NCBI RefSeq assembly: GCF_900142875.1
Contig: NZ_FRCK01000003.1
Location: 248,001-312,000 of the forward strand
Direction: 5' to 3'
Origin: Paracoccus solventivorans
GTDB lineage: Bacteria > Pseudomonadota > Alphaproteobacteria > Rhodobacterales > Rhodobacteraceae
DNA length: 64,000 nt
The notes under the pieces are model-generated. The model worked only from the letters and a program-made list of their open reading frames with translations. It made no database searches and was not told the origin of the DNA. This document shows, piece after piece, positions 1-7,215 of this stretch (position 1 is the first letter of the stretch; each line of letters opens with the position of its first letter). The position numbers and the translations under genes are program-made.

Positions 1-402
1 CAGGTTGCTGCGCAGGCGGCGGTGATAGATGGCCAGCAGTCGCGCCGCCTCGGGCTCGGTCAGGGCCAGCGGATAGAAGTTCAGCCAGGCGGCGGTGGTC
101 TCGCGGTCGAAATGGGCGCTGTCGAGGCTGGCGGCGACGATCGCCTCGGCCCGGCGGTCCGGCGCGGCTGCAGCCAGCGCCTGCCGGACGCTTTCGCCGT
201 AGCGGATCAGGATGTGGCGCATTGCCGCAACCAGCATCTGCGATTTCGATCCGAAATAGTGATGGGCCAGCGCCGGCGACATCCCCGCATCGCGGGCGAT
301 CCGGGCCACGGTCACCTCTTGCGTGCCCGTCCGCCCGACGGCGGCGATGGCGGCATCCACCAGGGCCGCCTTTCGGCTGGCCTCGGCCCCGATTTTAGGC
401 AT
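1..402 (-). CDS. betI: Transcriptional repressor BetI (TetR family), 3' end cut by window edge
   Basis: Choline-sensing TetR repressor of choline uptake and glycine-betaine synthesis genes. The visible 134 residues start MPKIGAEASRKAALVDAA and match BetI: a helix-turn-helix over about residues 8-54 (VTVARIARDAGMSPALAHHY) followed by FGSKSQMLVAAMRH and the start of the ligand domain (TAAWLNFYPLALTEPEAARL). The remaining C-terminal third lies outside the window, so no stop is seen. It is divergent from choXWV and shares a 114-bp promoter region with a strong dyad. The pairing with choline ABC transport genes is the usual Rhodobacteraceae arrangement. Sure of family and name; integrity of the unseen part is unknown. 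Confidence 0.88.
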   Translation of the reverse strand, partial: MPKIGAEASRKAALVDAAIAAVGRTGTQEVTVARIARDAGMSPALAHHYFGSKSQMLVAAMRHILIRYGESVRQALAAAAPDRRAEAIVAASLDSAHFDRETTAAWLNFYPLALTEPEAARLLAIYHRRLRSNL

Positions 403-451
403 AAGAGGACCCTCGGCAGAATCACCAAGTGCCGTGAGGAATAGCGCAGCC

Positions 452-469
452 TGATTGACTCGTCAATCA
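452..469. promoter_or_regulatory. Perfect dyad, likely BetI operator
   Basis: TGATTGAC and GTCAATCA form perfect 8-bp arms separated by 2 bp, midway between betI and choX. Known BetI sites have a TTGATTG...CAAT-like core, which this resembles. Repression of both divergent genes from one site is inferred. Confidence 0.65.
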
Positions 470-516
470 ACAAACGCCCCGGCGCTGCCACGGAAACGAC
501 GAAGAAGGAGAAAGCC

Positions 517-1464
517 ATGACCTTCCGCACCAGCCTGCTGGCGCTTGCCGCCGCGATGCTGCCGCTGGCCGCGCCCGCCGCGTTTGCGGCCGAGCCCGAC
601 AGCTGCCGCAGCATCCGCATGTCGGACCCCGGCTGGACCGATATCTCGGCCACCACCGGGCTGACCACCACCGTGCTCAAGGCGCTGGGGTATGAGCCCG
701 AGGTCACGGTGCTGTCGCTGCCCTTCACCTTCGCCTCGCTGGCCAGCGACGACCTGGACGTGTTCCTGGGCTACTGGCACCCCTCGATGATCGCCGACCT
801 GCGCCCCTATGCCGAGGCCGGGACCATCGACACGGTGCGCACCAACCTGACCGGCGCCAAATACACGCTGGCCACCAACCAAGCCGGGGTCGAGGCCGGG
901 ATCACCGATTTCGCGTCCATCGCCGCGCAGCGCGACGTGCTGGAGGGCCGCATCTATGGGATCGAGCCGGGCAACGACGGCAACCGGCTGCTGCTGGACA
1001 TGATCGCTGCCGACCAGTTCGGGCTGGGCACCTTCGAACTGGTCGAATCCAGCGAACAGGGGATGCTGGCGCAGGTCGCCCGCGCCGATGCCGCCGGCAA
1101 GCCGGTGGTGTTCCTGGGGTGGGAGCCGCACCCGATGAACGAACGCTTCGAGATGACCTATCTGCCCGGCGGCGACGAGATCTTCGGCCCCGACCTGGGC
1201 GGCGCCGAGGTGCGCACCACCACCCGCGCCGGCTATGTCGCCGAATGTCCGAACGTCGGCCGACTCCTGCAGAATCTCGAGTTCACCCTGGCGATGGAGA
1301 ACGAGATCATGGGCGCGATCCTCGACGAGGGCCGCGACCCCGAGGCGGCGGCGCGCGACTGGCTCAAGGCGCATCCCGAGGTCGCCGGGCAATGGCTCGA
1401 GGGCGTCACCACCATCGACGGGGGCGATGCGCAGGCGGCGCTGACCACGGCGCTGGAAGGGTGA
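517..1464 (+). CDS. choX: Choline ABC transporter, substrate-binding protein
   Basis: Periplasmic choline-binding protein of the ChoXWV importer (OpuAC/ProX-type fold). Of 315 residues, about 1-24 form a Sec signal peptide (hydrophobic LLALAAAMLPLAAPAAFA, cleavage near A24-A25). The mature protein has family segments MSDPGWTDISATT, FLGYWHPSM and FLGWEPHPM, whose tryptophans are candidates for the aromatic box that holds the trimethylammonium group. A strong AAGGAG lies just upstream of the ATG. It is first in a tight choX-choW-choV operon and its stop overlaps the choW start (TGATG). Choline is favoured over betaine because of the sequence match and the adjacent betI. Confidence 0.93.
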   Translation: MTFRTSLLALAAAMLPLAAPAAFAAEPDSCRSIRMSDPGWTDISATTGLTTTVLKALGYEPEVTVLSLPFTFASLASDDLDVFLGYWHPSMIADLRPYAEAGTIDTVRTNLTGAKYTLATNQAGVEAGITDFASIAAQRDVLEGRIYGIEPGNDGNRLLLDMIAADQFGLGTFELVESSEQGMLAQVARADAAGKPVVFLGWEPHPMNERFEMTYLPGGDEIFGPDLGGAEVRTTTRAGYVAECPNVGRLLQNLEFTLAMENEIMGAILDEGRDPEAAARDWLKAHPEVAGQWLEGVTTIDGGDAQAALTTALEG

Positions 1465-2315
1465 TGGAACGTCTGACCGCGGTCCTGACCGAAAGCAAGC
1501 TGCCGGTCGGCAGGATCGCGCGGCAGGTGTTCGACTGGCTCAAGCTGCACGCCGAGCCGGTGTTCGCCGCGGTCGCGAGCGGGCTGGGGGCGCTGGTCGA
1601 CGCGATCCACGCGGTGCTGGTGTTCCCGCATCCGCTGCTGTTCACCGCAGCGGCGGCGGCGCTGGCGCTGCTGCTGCGGCGCGGGCTGGCGGTCGCTGCC
1701 GGGGTGGCGGCGGGGTTCCTGTTCATCCTCAACCAGGGCTACTGGAAGCCGACGATGGAATCGCTGTCGCTGGTGCTGGCGGCGGGGATCGTCTGCATGG
1801 CGCTGGGGGTGCCCACGGGAATCGCGCTGGCGCACCGGCCGCGGCTCTACCGGCTGGCGCGGCCGCTGCTGGACCTGATGCAGACGCTACCCAGCTTCGT
1901 CTATCTGATCCCGGCGATCGTGTTCTTTGGCATCGGCACGGTGCCGGGGCTGGTTGCCACGGTGATATTCGTGCTGCCGGCGCCGATAAGGCTGACGCGG
2001 CTGGGCATCGCCTCGACGCCGCTGCCGCTGGTCGAGGCCGCCCGCGCCTTTGGCGCCACCCGCCGGCAGCTGCTGTGGAAGGTCGAGCTGCCCAGTGCCG
2101 CGCCCCAGATCATGGCCGGGCTGAACCAGACCATCATGCTGTCGCTGTCGATGGTGGTGATCTCGGCGCTGGTCGGGGCGGCGGGGCTGGGGGTGCCGGT
2201 GGTGCGTGCGCTCAACAGCGTGAACACGGCGCTGGGGTTCGAATCGGGCATCGTGATCGTGGTGGTGGCGATCATCCTCGACCGGCTGCTGGCCGCACCA
2301 CGGAGAGAGAAATGA
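1464..2315 (+). CDS. choW: Choline ABC transporter, permease
   Basis: Inner-membrane permease of the choline importer, 283 residues. Several hydrophobic spans are visible, including LLFTAAAAALALLL, LVLAAGIVCMALGVPTGIAL and IVIVVVAIILDRLLA. A typical binding-protein-dependent permease loop (EAARAFGATRRQLLWKVELP) contacts the ATPase. The ATG is chosen because it overlaps the choX stop by one base (TGATG); the open frame extends upstream only through out-of-frame choX sequence. Its stop overlaps the choV start by 4 bp (ATGA), so translation is probably coupled. Confidence 0.92.
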   Translation: MERLTAVLTESKLPVGRIARQVFDWLKLHAEPVFAAVASGLGALVDAIHAVLVFPHPLLFTAAAAALALLLRRGLAVAAGVAAGFLFILNQGYWKPTMESLSLVLAAGIVCMALGVPTGIALAHRPRLYRLARPLLDLMQTLPSFVYLIPAIVFFGIGTVPGLVATVIFVLPAPIRLTRLGIASTPLPLVEAARAFGATRRQLLWKVELPSAAPQIMAGLNQTIMLSLSMVVISALVGAAGLGVPVVRALNSVNTALGFESGIVIVVVAIILDRLLAAPRREK

Positions 2316-3388
2316 CCGCCCCGTCCCCCGTTACCCAGGCCGCCCCCGCGCCCTCTGCGGCGGCGCCGCCGCGCCCGCCCGCCGTGGTCTTCGACCGCGT
2401 GTCCATCGTCTTCGGCGACCGCCCGGAGCGGGCGCTGCCGCTGGCCGACGAGGGGCTGGACCGCAGCGCCATCCGCGAGGCGACCGGGCAGGTGCTGGGG
2501 GTGCATGACTGCTCGCTCGAGGTCGGGGCGGGTGAAATCGTGGTGCTGATGGGGCTGTCCGGCTCGGGGAAATCGACGCTCTTGCGGACGGTGAACGCGC
2601 TGAACCCGGCGGTGCGCGGCGATGTCCGCATCCGCATGGACGAGGCGATGACCAGCGTCACCAGCGCCGACCCCCAGACGTTGCGCCGGATCCGGCTGGA
2701 CCATGTGTCGATGGTGTTCCAGCAATTCGGACTGCTGCCCTGGCGCACGGTGCGCGAGAACGTCGGGCTGGGGCTGGAGCTTGCCGGGCAGTCCCGCCGC
2801 CAGCGCCGCGCCCGCGTCGAGCAGGAGCTGGAAACCGTCGGCCTGTCGGACTGGGCCGACCGCCGGGTCGGAGACCTGTCGGGCGGGATGCAGCAGCGCG
2901 TGGGGCTGGCCCGCGCCTTTGCCACCCGCGCCCCGATCCTGCTGATGGACGAGCCGTTCTCGGCGCTGGACCCGCTGATCCGCACCAGGCTGCAGGACGA
3001 CCTGCTGGCGATGCAGGCCAGCCGCCCGCGCACCATCATCTTCGTCAGCCACGACCTGGACGAGGCGTTCAAGCTGGGCGACCGCATCGCGCTGATGGAC
3101 GAGGGGCGGATCGTGCAGACCGGCACCGCGCTGGACATCCTGCGCAACCCGGCCAACGCCTATGTGGCCGAGTTCGTCGCCCACATGAACCCGGTGGCGG
3201 TGCTGACCGCCGCCGACCTGGCCGAACCGGGCGAGGCGCCGGGGGCGCCGCTGCCGGGGACGCTGCCCGCGCGCGAGGTGATGTCCGCGCTGACCACGGC
3301 CGAGGCGCTGCCGGTCGCCGGCGGCGGCCGGGTGACGCGGGCCGGGGTGCTCAAGCGGCTGGCGCATCCCGGCAACGGCCGCACATAG
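2312..3388 (+). CDS. choV: Choline ABC transporter, ATP-binding protein
   Basis: Cytoplasmic ATPase that powers choline import, 358 residues. It has Walker A GLSGSGKST, the signature LSGGMQQRVGLARA and Walker B ILLMDEPFSALD, in the order expected of the ProV/OpuAA subfamily. The long N-terminal stretch before Walker A (about 85 residues) and the C-terminal tail after the nucleotide domain are usual for ChoV. The start is the ATG overlapping the choW stop. Last gene of the operon; a long hairpin element follows it. Confidence 0.93.
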   Translation: MTAPSPVTQAAPAPSAAAPPRPPAVVFDRVSIVFGDRPERALPLADEGLDRSAIREATGQVLGVHDCSLEVGAGEIVVLMGLSGSGKSTLLRTVNALNPAVRGDVRIRMDEAMTSVTSADPQTLRRIRLDHVSMVFQQFGLLPWRTVRENVGLGLELAGQSRRQRRARVEQELETVGLSDWADRRVGDLSGGMQQRVGLARAFATRAPILLMDEPFSALDPLIRTRLQDDLLAMQASRPRTIIFVSHDLDEAFKLGDRIALMDEGRIVQTGTALDILRNPANAYVAEFVAHMNPVAVLTAADLAEPGEAPGAPLPGTLPAREVMSALTTAEALPVAGGGRVTRAGVLKRLAHPGNGRT

Positions 3389-3417
3389 CTGCATCGGCCG
3401 CGCCGGCGTCGCCGCTG

Positions 3418-3495
3418 CATGGGTATTTGGACCAGAAAGAAGCAGCTGCCGCCTTAGGCGGGCGAGGGGGCTTCTTTCTGGCTCAAATACCCATG
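3418..3495. repeat. Long inverted repeat, 'GGGTATTTGG..AGAAAGAAG' type (copy 1)
   Basis: Left arm 3418-3443 (begins CATGGGTATTTGGACC, ends AGAAAGAAGC) pairs with right arm 3470-3495 (GCTTCTTTCTGG...ATACCCATG) around a 26-bp loop, with only a few mismatches. It lies between the convergent choV and lysE-type genes. The same arms recur at 7032-7105, and one arm at 35324-35348. A role as a bidirectional transcript end is inferred. Confidence 0.85.
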
Positions 3496-3540
3496 GCTCC
3501 CGTGCCGCGGGCGCATCCTTTGCCGGGTGGGGTGCGGCGC

Positions 3541-4149
3541 TCAGTCGCCGAGGATCAGCGTCGCGGCGATGGTCCACATCACCAGCGCCACCCCGGCCTC
3601 GAGCACCCGCCAGGACACCGGGCGCGCGAACAGCGGCGCCAACAGCCGCGCACCAAAGCCCAGCGAAAAGAAGAACAGGAACGAGCCGCTCATCGCCCCC
3701 AGCGCAAACCCCAGCCGGTCGGGCTGCGCCGACGAGATCGAGCCGATCAGCACCACCGTGTCCAGCCACACATGCGGGTTGAGCCAGGTGAGCGCCGCCA
3801 GCGTCGCCAGCGTCGGCCCCAGTGCCGGGGCGGCCCCGGCGCTGGCCTGCAGCGCCTCGTCCCCGCGCCAGGCCGCGCGGGCCGAGCGCAGCCCGTACCA
3901 CAGCAGGAACGCCGCCCCGCCCCAGCGCATCGCCTGCAGGAACCACGGCGCATTGCGCGCGATGGCGCCGGCGCCCGCCACCCCCGCCGCGATCAGCGCC
4001 GCGTCCGAGGCGGCGCAGAACAGGCAGACGGCAAAGACGTGGTTGCGCAGCAGCCCCTGTTTCAGGACAAAGGCGTTCTGCGCCCCGATCGCCATGATCA
4101 GCGACAGCCCGACCCCCAGCCCCGCCAGATAGCTGCCCGCCTGAATCAT
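3541..4149 (-). CDS. LysE/ArgO family amino-acid exporter
   Basis: Inner-membrane exporter of the LysE/RhtB superfamily, 202 residues. The N-terminus GVGLSLIMAIGAQNAFVLKQGL is the family hallmark; the AIGAQNAFVL form is closest to LysE/ArgO (basic amino acids). TWLNPHVWLDTVVLIG in the middle and five to six hydrophobic spans also fit. Substrate (arginine or lysine) is a family inference. Transcribed alone toward choV, with the hairpin element between them. No LysG/ArgP-type regulator is adjacent. Confidence 0.85.
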   Translation of the reverse strand: MIQAGSYLAGLGVGLSLIMAIGAQNAFVLKQGLLRNHVFAVCLFCAASDAALIAAGVAGAGAIARNAPWFLQAMRWGGAAFLLWYGLRSARAAWRGDEALQASAGAAPALGPTLATLAALTWLNPHVWLDTVVLIGSISSAQPDRLGFALGAMSGSFLFFFSLGFGARLLAPLFARPVSWRVLEAGVALVMWTIAATLILGD

Positions 4150-4166
4150 CCTGCCGTCCCCGCATG

Positions 4167-4193
4167 AAAAAGCGGCGCCGCAGCGGGCGCCGC
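4167..4193 (-). terminator. Rho-independent terminator of yebC
   Basis: Perfect 8-bp GC stem GCGGCGCC/GGCGCCGC with a 6-base loop, followed on the minus strand by TTTTT (the AAAAA at 4167-4171). It sits just past the yebC stop. Confidence 0.8.
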
Positions 4194-4213
4194 CGGAATC
4201 CTTGCCCGTCCGC

Positions 4214-4960
4214 TCAGCCCAGCTGCGCCGCGACCTCTTCGGACAGGTCGAAATTGGCGGTGACGTTCTGCACGTCGTCGTCCTCTTCCAGCGTGTCGAT
4301 CAGCTTCATCAGCTTTTGCGCATGGTCGAGATCGGCGACCTCGGCCGGGGACTGCGGCTTCCAGATCAGCTTGGCGGTTTCCGATTCGCCCAGCGCGGTT
4401 TCCAGCGCCGAGGCCACCTCGGCCAGGTCGCTGTCGCCGGTATAGATCCAGTGCCCCTCGTCGTCGCTTTCCACGTCGGATGCGCCCGCCTCCAGCGCCG
4501 CCATCATCACCGTGTCGGCATCGCCCGCGCTGGCCGGATACATGATCTCGCCCACCCGGTCGAACATGAAGCTGACCGAGCCGGTCTGCCCCAGGTCGCC
4601 GCCGTGCTTGGTGAAATAGCTGCGCACGTTCGAGGCGGTGCGGTTGCGGTTGTCGGTCATCGCCTCGACGATGATGGCGATACCGCCGGGGCCGTAGCCC
4701 TCATAGCGGATTTCCTCGTAGTTCTCGGTGTCGCCGCCCAGCGATTTCTTGATCGCGCGGTCGATCACGTCCTTGGGAACCGAGTTCGACCGCGCCTCTT
4801 TCACCGCCATCCGCAGCCGCGGGTTCTTTTCCGGGTCGGGGTCGCCCATCTTGGCGGCGACGGTGATTTCCTTGGCCAGCTTTGAAAACAGCTTGGACCG
4901 CAGCTTGTCCTGCTTGCCCTTGCGATGCTGGATGTTGGCCCATTTGGAATGGCCTGCCAT
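4214..4960 (-). CDS. yebC: YebC/PmpR family protein (DNA-binding regulator or translation factor)
   Basis: TACO1/YebC family, 248 residues, the usual length. The N-terminus [18 protein letters not shown] is diagnostic, and the middle domain has [12 protein letters not shown] followed by [11 protein letters not shown]. Members have been described as transcription regulators and, more recently, as factors that help ribosomes through proline-rich stretches; the sequence does not tell these apart. GAGAGGA lies 6 bases before the ATG. A clear terminator follows. Confidence 0.93.
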   Translation of the reverse strand: MAGHSKWANIQHRKGKQDKLRSKLFSKLAKEITVAAKMGDPDPEKNPRLRMAVKEARSNSVPKDVIDRAIKKSLGGDTENYEEIRYEGYGPGGIAIIVEAMTDNRNRTASNVRSYFTKHGGDLGQTGSVSFMFDRVGEIMYPASAGDADTVMMAALEAGASDVESDDEGHWIYTGDSDLAEVASALETALGESETAKLIWKPQSPAEVADLDHAQKLMKLIDTLEEDDDVQNVTANFDLSEEVAAQLG

Positions 4961-4990
4961 GAGATCCTCTCGCTCTGGTGTGGCGCGGTT

Positions 4991-5239
4991 CTAGTCAGCG
5001 CGGGGCGGGGGCGCAAGCTGGGCAAACAGGAACAGCCGCAGGGCGGTGGCCAGCCCGACTTCGGGCGGGCGGGCGTGGTCGATGGCGGCGATCAGCTGCG
5101 CGCGGGTGATGCCGCGGGCGGCAGCGGCATCGGCGGCGGCGCGCCAGAACGCATCTTCCAGGCTGACGCTGGTGGCGTGCCCGTCGATGGTGACCGAGCG
5201 CTTGCGCGGCGGCGACAGCGGCGGCAGGTCAAGCGTCAT
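4991..5239 (-). CDS. Ribbon-helix-helix domain protein
   Basis: Small protein of 82 residues with the RHH_4-type pattern: KRSVTIDGHATSVSLEDAFW, then ALADAAAARGITRAQLIAAI-like helices ending in LRLFLFAQL. Such proteins are common next to DUF4169 genes in alphaproteobacteria and are presumed DNA-binding, but no target is known. It overlaps the upstream DUF4169 gene by 11 bp in another frame, so the two are probably co-transcribed and translationally coupled. Confidence 0.75.
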   Translation of the reverse strand: MTLDLPPLSPPRKRSVTIDGHATSVSLEDAFWRAAADAAAARGITRAQLIAAIDHARPPEVGLATALRLFLFAQLAPPPRAD

Positions 5240-5423
5240 CCCCGTCCCCGTTCTCGCGCCGGTGCTGGTCGAGGATGCGGGCGGCCCGCGCCGCCTCGGC
5301 CTGGTCCTGCGCGCGCTCGGCCTTGCTGCGGCCGTATTTCGCGGCGTTCTCGTCGCCCTGCCGGCGCTTGTCGGCGCGGGCGCGGTCCTTGCGGAAACGG
5401 TTGAGGTTGGTGATCTGCGCCAT
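5229..5423 (-). CDS. DUF4169 family small basic protein
   Basis: Protein of 64 residues starting MAQITNLNRFRKDRARADKR, then GDENAAKYGRSKAERAQD. This is the DUF4169 pattern, a short, highly charged, probably helical protein of unknown function found across Rhodobacteraceae. The open frame extends further upstream, but the ATG giving MAQITNLNRFRK is the conserved start. It is followed at an 11-bp overlap by the ribbon-helix-helix gene, and the pair lies downstream of fumC on the same strand. Confidence 0.8.
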   Translation of the reverse strand: MAQITNLNRFRKDRARADKRRQGDENAAKYGRSKAERAQDQAEAARAARILDQHRRENGDGDDA

Positions 5424-5459
5424 GGCGGCAGGATAGCGCGCCCGCGGGCGCCGGGAAAG

Positions 5460-5485
5460 CCGCGCGGGACCGTGGCCCCGCGCGG
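5460..5485 (-). terminator. GC hairpin after fumC
   Basis: CCGCGCGGG and CCCGCGCGG form a 9-bp stem just past the fumC stop. The following T tract is short (CTTTCCC on the minus strand), so it could attenuate rather than fully terminate before the DUF4169 gene. Confidence 0.45.
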
Positions 5486-5493
5486 AATGGCGA

Positions 5494-6888
5494 TCAGTCC
5501 TCGGGGCCGACCATCTGTTCGGGGCGCACGATGCGGTCGAATTCGTCCTCGGTGACGAGGCCGAGGCCAACGGCCTCTTCCCGCAGGGTGGTGCCGTTCT
5601 TGTGGGCGGTCTTGGCAACCAGCGTGGCGTTGTCATAGCCGATGGTGGGCGCCAGCGCCGTCACCAGCATCAGGCTTTCCTTCATCAGCTTTTCGATGCG
5701 CGCGGTGTTGGCCTGCGTCCCGACCACCATGTTGTCGGTGAAGGAGACGGCGGCGTCGCCCAGCAGCTGCATGGATTGCAGCACGTTGTAGGACATCATC
5801 GGGTTGAACACGTTCAGCTCGAAATGCCCCTGGCTACCGGCAAAGCCCACCGCCGCGTCGTTGCCCATCACATGGGCGCAGACCATGGTCAGCGCCTCGG
5901 CCTGGGTCGGGTTCACCTTGCCCGGCATGATCGACGAACCCGGCTCGTTCTCGGGCAGGATCAGCTCGCCCAGACCCGAGCGGGGCCCCGAGCCCAGAAA
6001 GCGCAGATCGTTGGCGATCTTGAACAGCGAGCCGGCGATGGTCTTGAGCGCGCCGTGGAAGAACACCATCGCGTCATGGGCGGCCAGCGCCTCGAACTTG
6101 TTCGGCGCGGTGACAAAGGGCAGGCTGGTGATCTTGGCGATCTCGGCGGCGATGGCGGTGTCCCAGCCCTTTTTCGTGTTCAGCCCGGTGCCGACGGCGG
6201 TGCCGCCCTGCGCAAGTTCGTAGATCTGCGGCAAGCACAGCTTGACCCGCTCGATCCCCATGCGGACCTGATGGGCATAGCCGGAAAACTCCTGCCCCAG
6301 GGTCAGGGGGGTGGCGTCCTGGGTATGGGTGCGGCCGATCTTGATGATGTCCTTGAACTCGTCGCGCTTGGCCTCGAGCGCACCCGCCAGATGCTCCAGC
6401 CCCGGCAGCAGCACGTCGCGCGCGACCATGCCAATGGCGACATGCATCGCGGTCGGGAAGGTGTCGTTCGAGGACTGGCCCATGTTGACGTGATCGTTCG
6501 GATGGACCGGCTTTTTCGAGCCCATCTCGCCGCCCAGGATCTCGATGGCGCGGTTCGAGATCACCTCGTTGGCGTTCATGTTCGACTGGGTGCCGGAACC
6601 GGTCTGCCAGACCACCAGCGGGAAATGATCGTCGAGCTTGCCCGCGATTACCTCGCCTGCGGCCTCGACCATCGCGCCCCCGATGGCGGGGTCCAGCTTG
6701 CCGGTCGCCATGTTGACCTGCGCCGCCGCCTGTTTCACCACGCCAAGCGCGCGGACGATGGCTGTGGGCTGCTTTTCCCAGCCGATCTTGAAATTGCCCA
6801 GGGACCGCTGCGTCTGCGCGCCCCAATAGCGGTCGGACGGAACTTCCAGCGGGCCGAAGCTGTCGGTTTCGGTGCGGGTGTCGGTCAT
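5494..6888 (-). CDS. fumC: Class II fumarate hydratase
   Basis: Iron-independent fumarase of the TCA cycle, interconverting fumarate and L-malate in the cytoplasm; homotetramer in the family. 464 residues, matching FumC length. The signature loop [15 protein letters not shown] and the motifs [23 protein letters not shown] and [10 protein letters not shown] are all present. The frame is open for 39 more codons upstream, but [17 protein letters not shown] is the conserved start and AAAGGA lies 7 bases before it. Confidence 0.96.
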   Translation of the reverse strand: MTDTRTETDSFGPLEVPSDRYWGAQTQRSLGNFKIGWEKQPTAIVRALGVVKQAAAQVNMATGKLDPAIGGAMVEAAGEVIAGKLDDHFPLVVWQTGSGTQSNMNANEVISNRAIEILGGEMGSKKPVHPNDHVNMGQSSNDTFPTAMHVAIGMVARDVLLPGLEHLAGALEAKRDEFKDIIKIGRTHTQDATPLTLGQEFSGYAHQVRMGIERVKLCLPQIYELAQGGTAVGTGLNTKKGWDTAIAAEIAKITSLPFVTAPNKFEALAAHDAMVFFHGALKTIAGSLFKIANDLRFLGSGPRSGLGELILPENEPGSSIMPGKVNPTQAEALTMVCAHVMGNDAAVGFAGSQGHFELNVFNPMMSYNVLQSMQLLGDAAVSFTDNMVVGTQANTARIEKLMKESLMLVTALAPTIGYDNATLVAKTAHKNGTTLREEAVGLGLVTEDEFDRIVRPEQMVGPED

Positions 6889-7031
6889 GGGCTGATCCTT
6901 TGGCAGCGATGGGCTGATAACGCGGGCGTCATAGGCCGAAAGCGCTGGGGGATCAATCGGTATGCGGTGGCATACCGCTGCCGCCGCGCCGCCGCGCCCC
7001 GCCATGCGGCCTTGGGCCTGCGTCGCGGTCG

Positions 7032-7105
7032 CATGGGTATTTGGACCAGAAAGAAGTCCATGGTGCCCGGCGGATGCGAGCTTCTTTCTGGCTCAAATAC
7101 CCATG
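7032..7105. repeat. Long inverted repeat, 'GGGTATTTGG..AGAAAGAAG' type (copy 2)
   Basis: Arms 7032-7056 and 7080-7105 are essentially the same sequence as the element after choV, around a 23-bp loop. Unlike most other copies it lies between divergent genes (fumC and polA), so it cannot simply be a shared terminator. The rest of the 327-bp fumC-polA gap holds no gene that I can support. Confidence 0.85.
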
Positions 7106-7215
7106 CGGCGGGGCAGGTGGCGCGGCGCGGGCAGGCGGGGCGCTGCGGGGGCCGTTTGCGCCAGTGCCCGCGGCATGGCAGAAGATGGCGCAACGGCGAA
7201 CAAGGGGAACGGGCG

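Noticed and set aside
3418..3495. Ordinary single-use terminator after choV
   Set aside because: The arms are far longer than a normal terminator stem, lack a T run and recur elsewhere, so it is listed as a repeat element.
1901..4165. Long minus-strand open frame opposite choW/choV and the exporter gene
   Set aside because: Low-complexity Gly/Arg/His composition with no domain; the frames of ChoW and ChoV are clearly real. GC-rich codon bias keeps antisense frames open.
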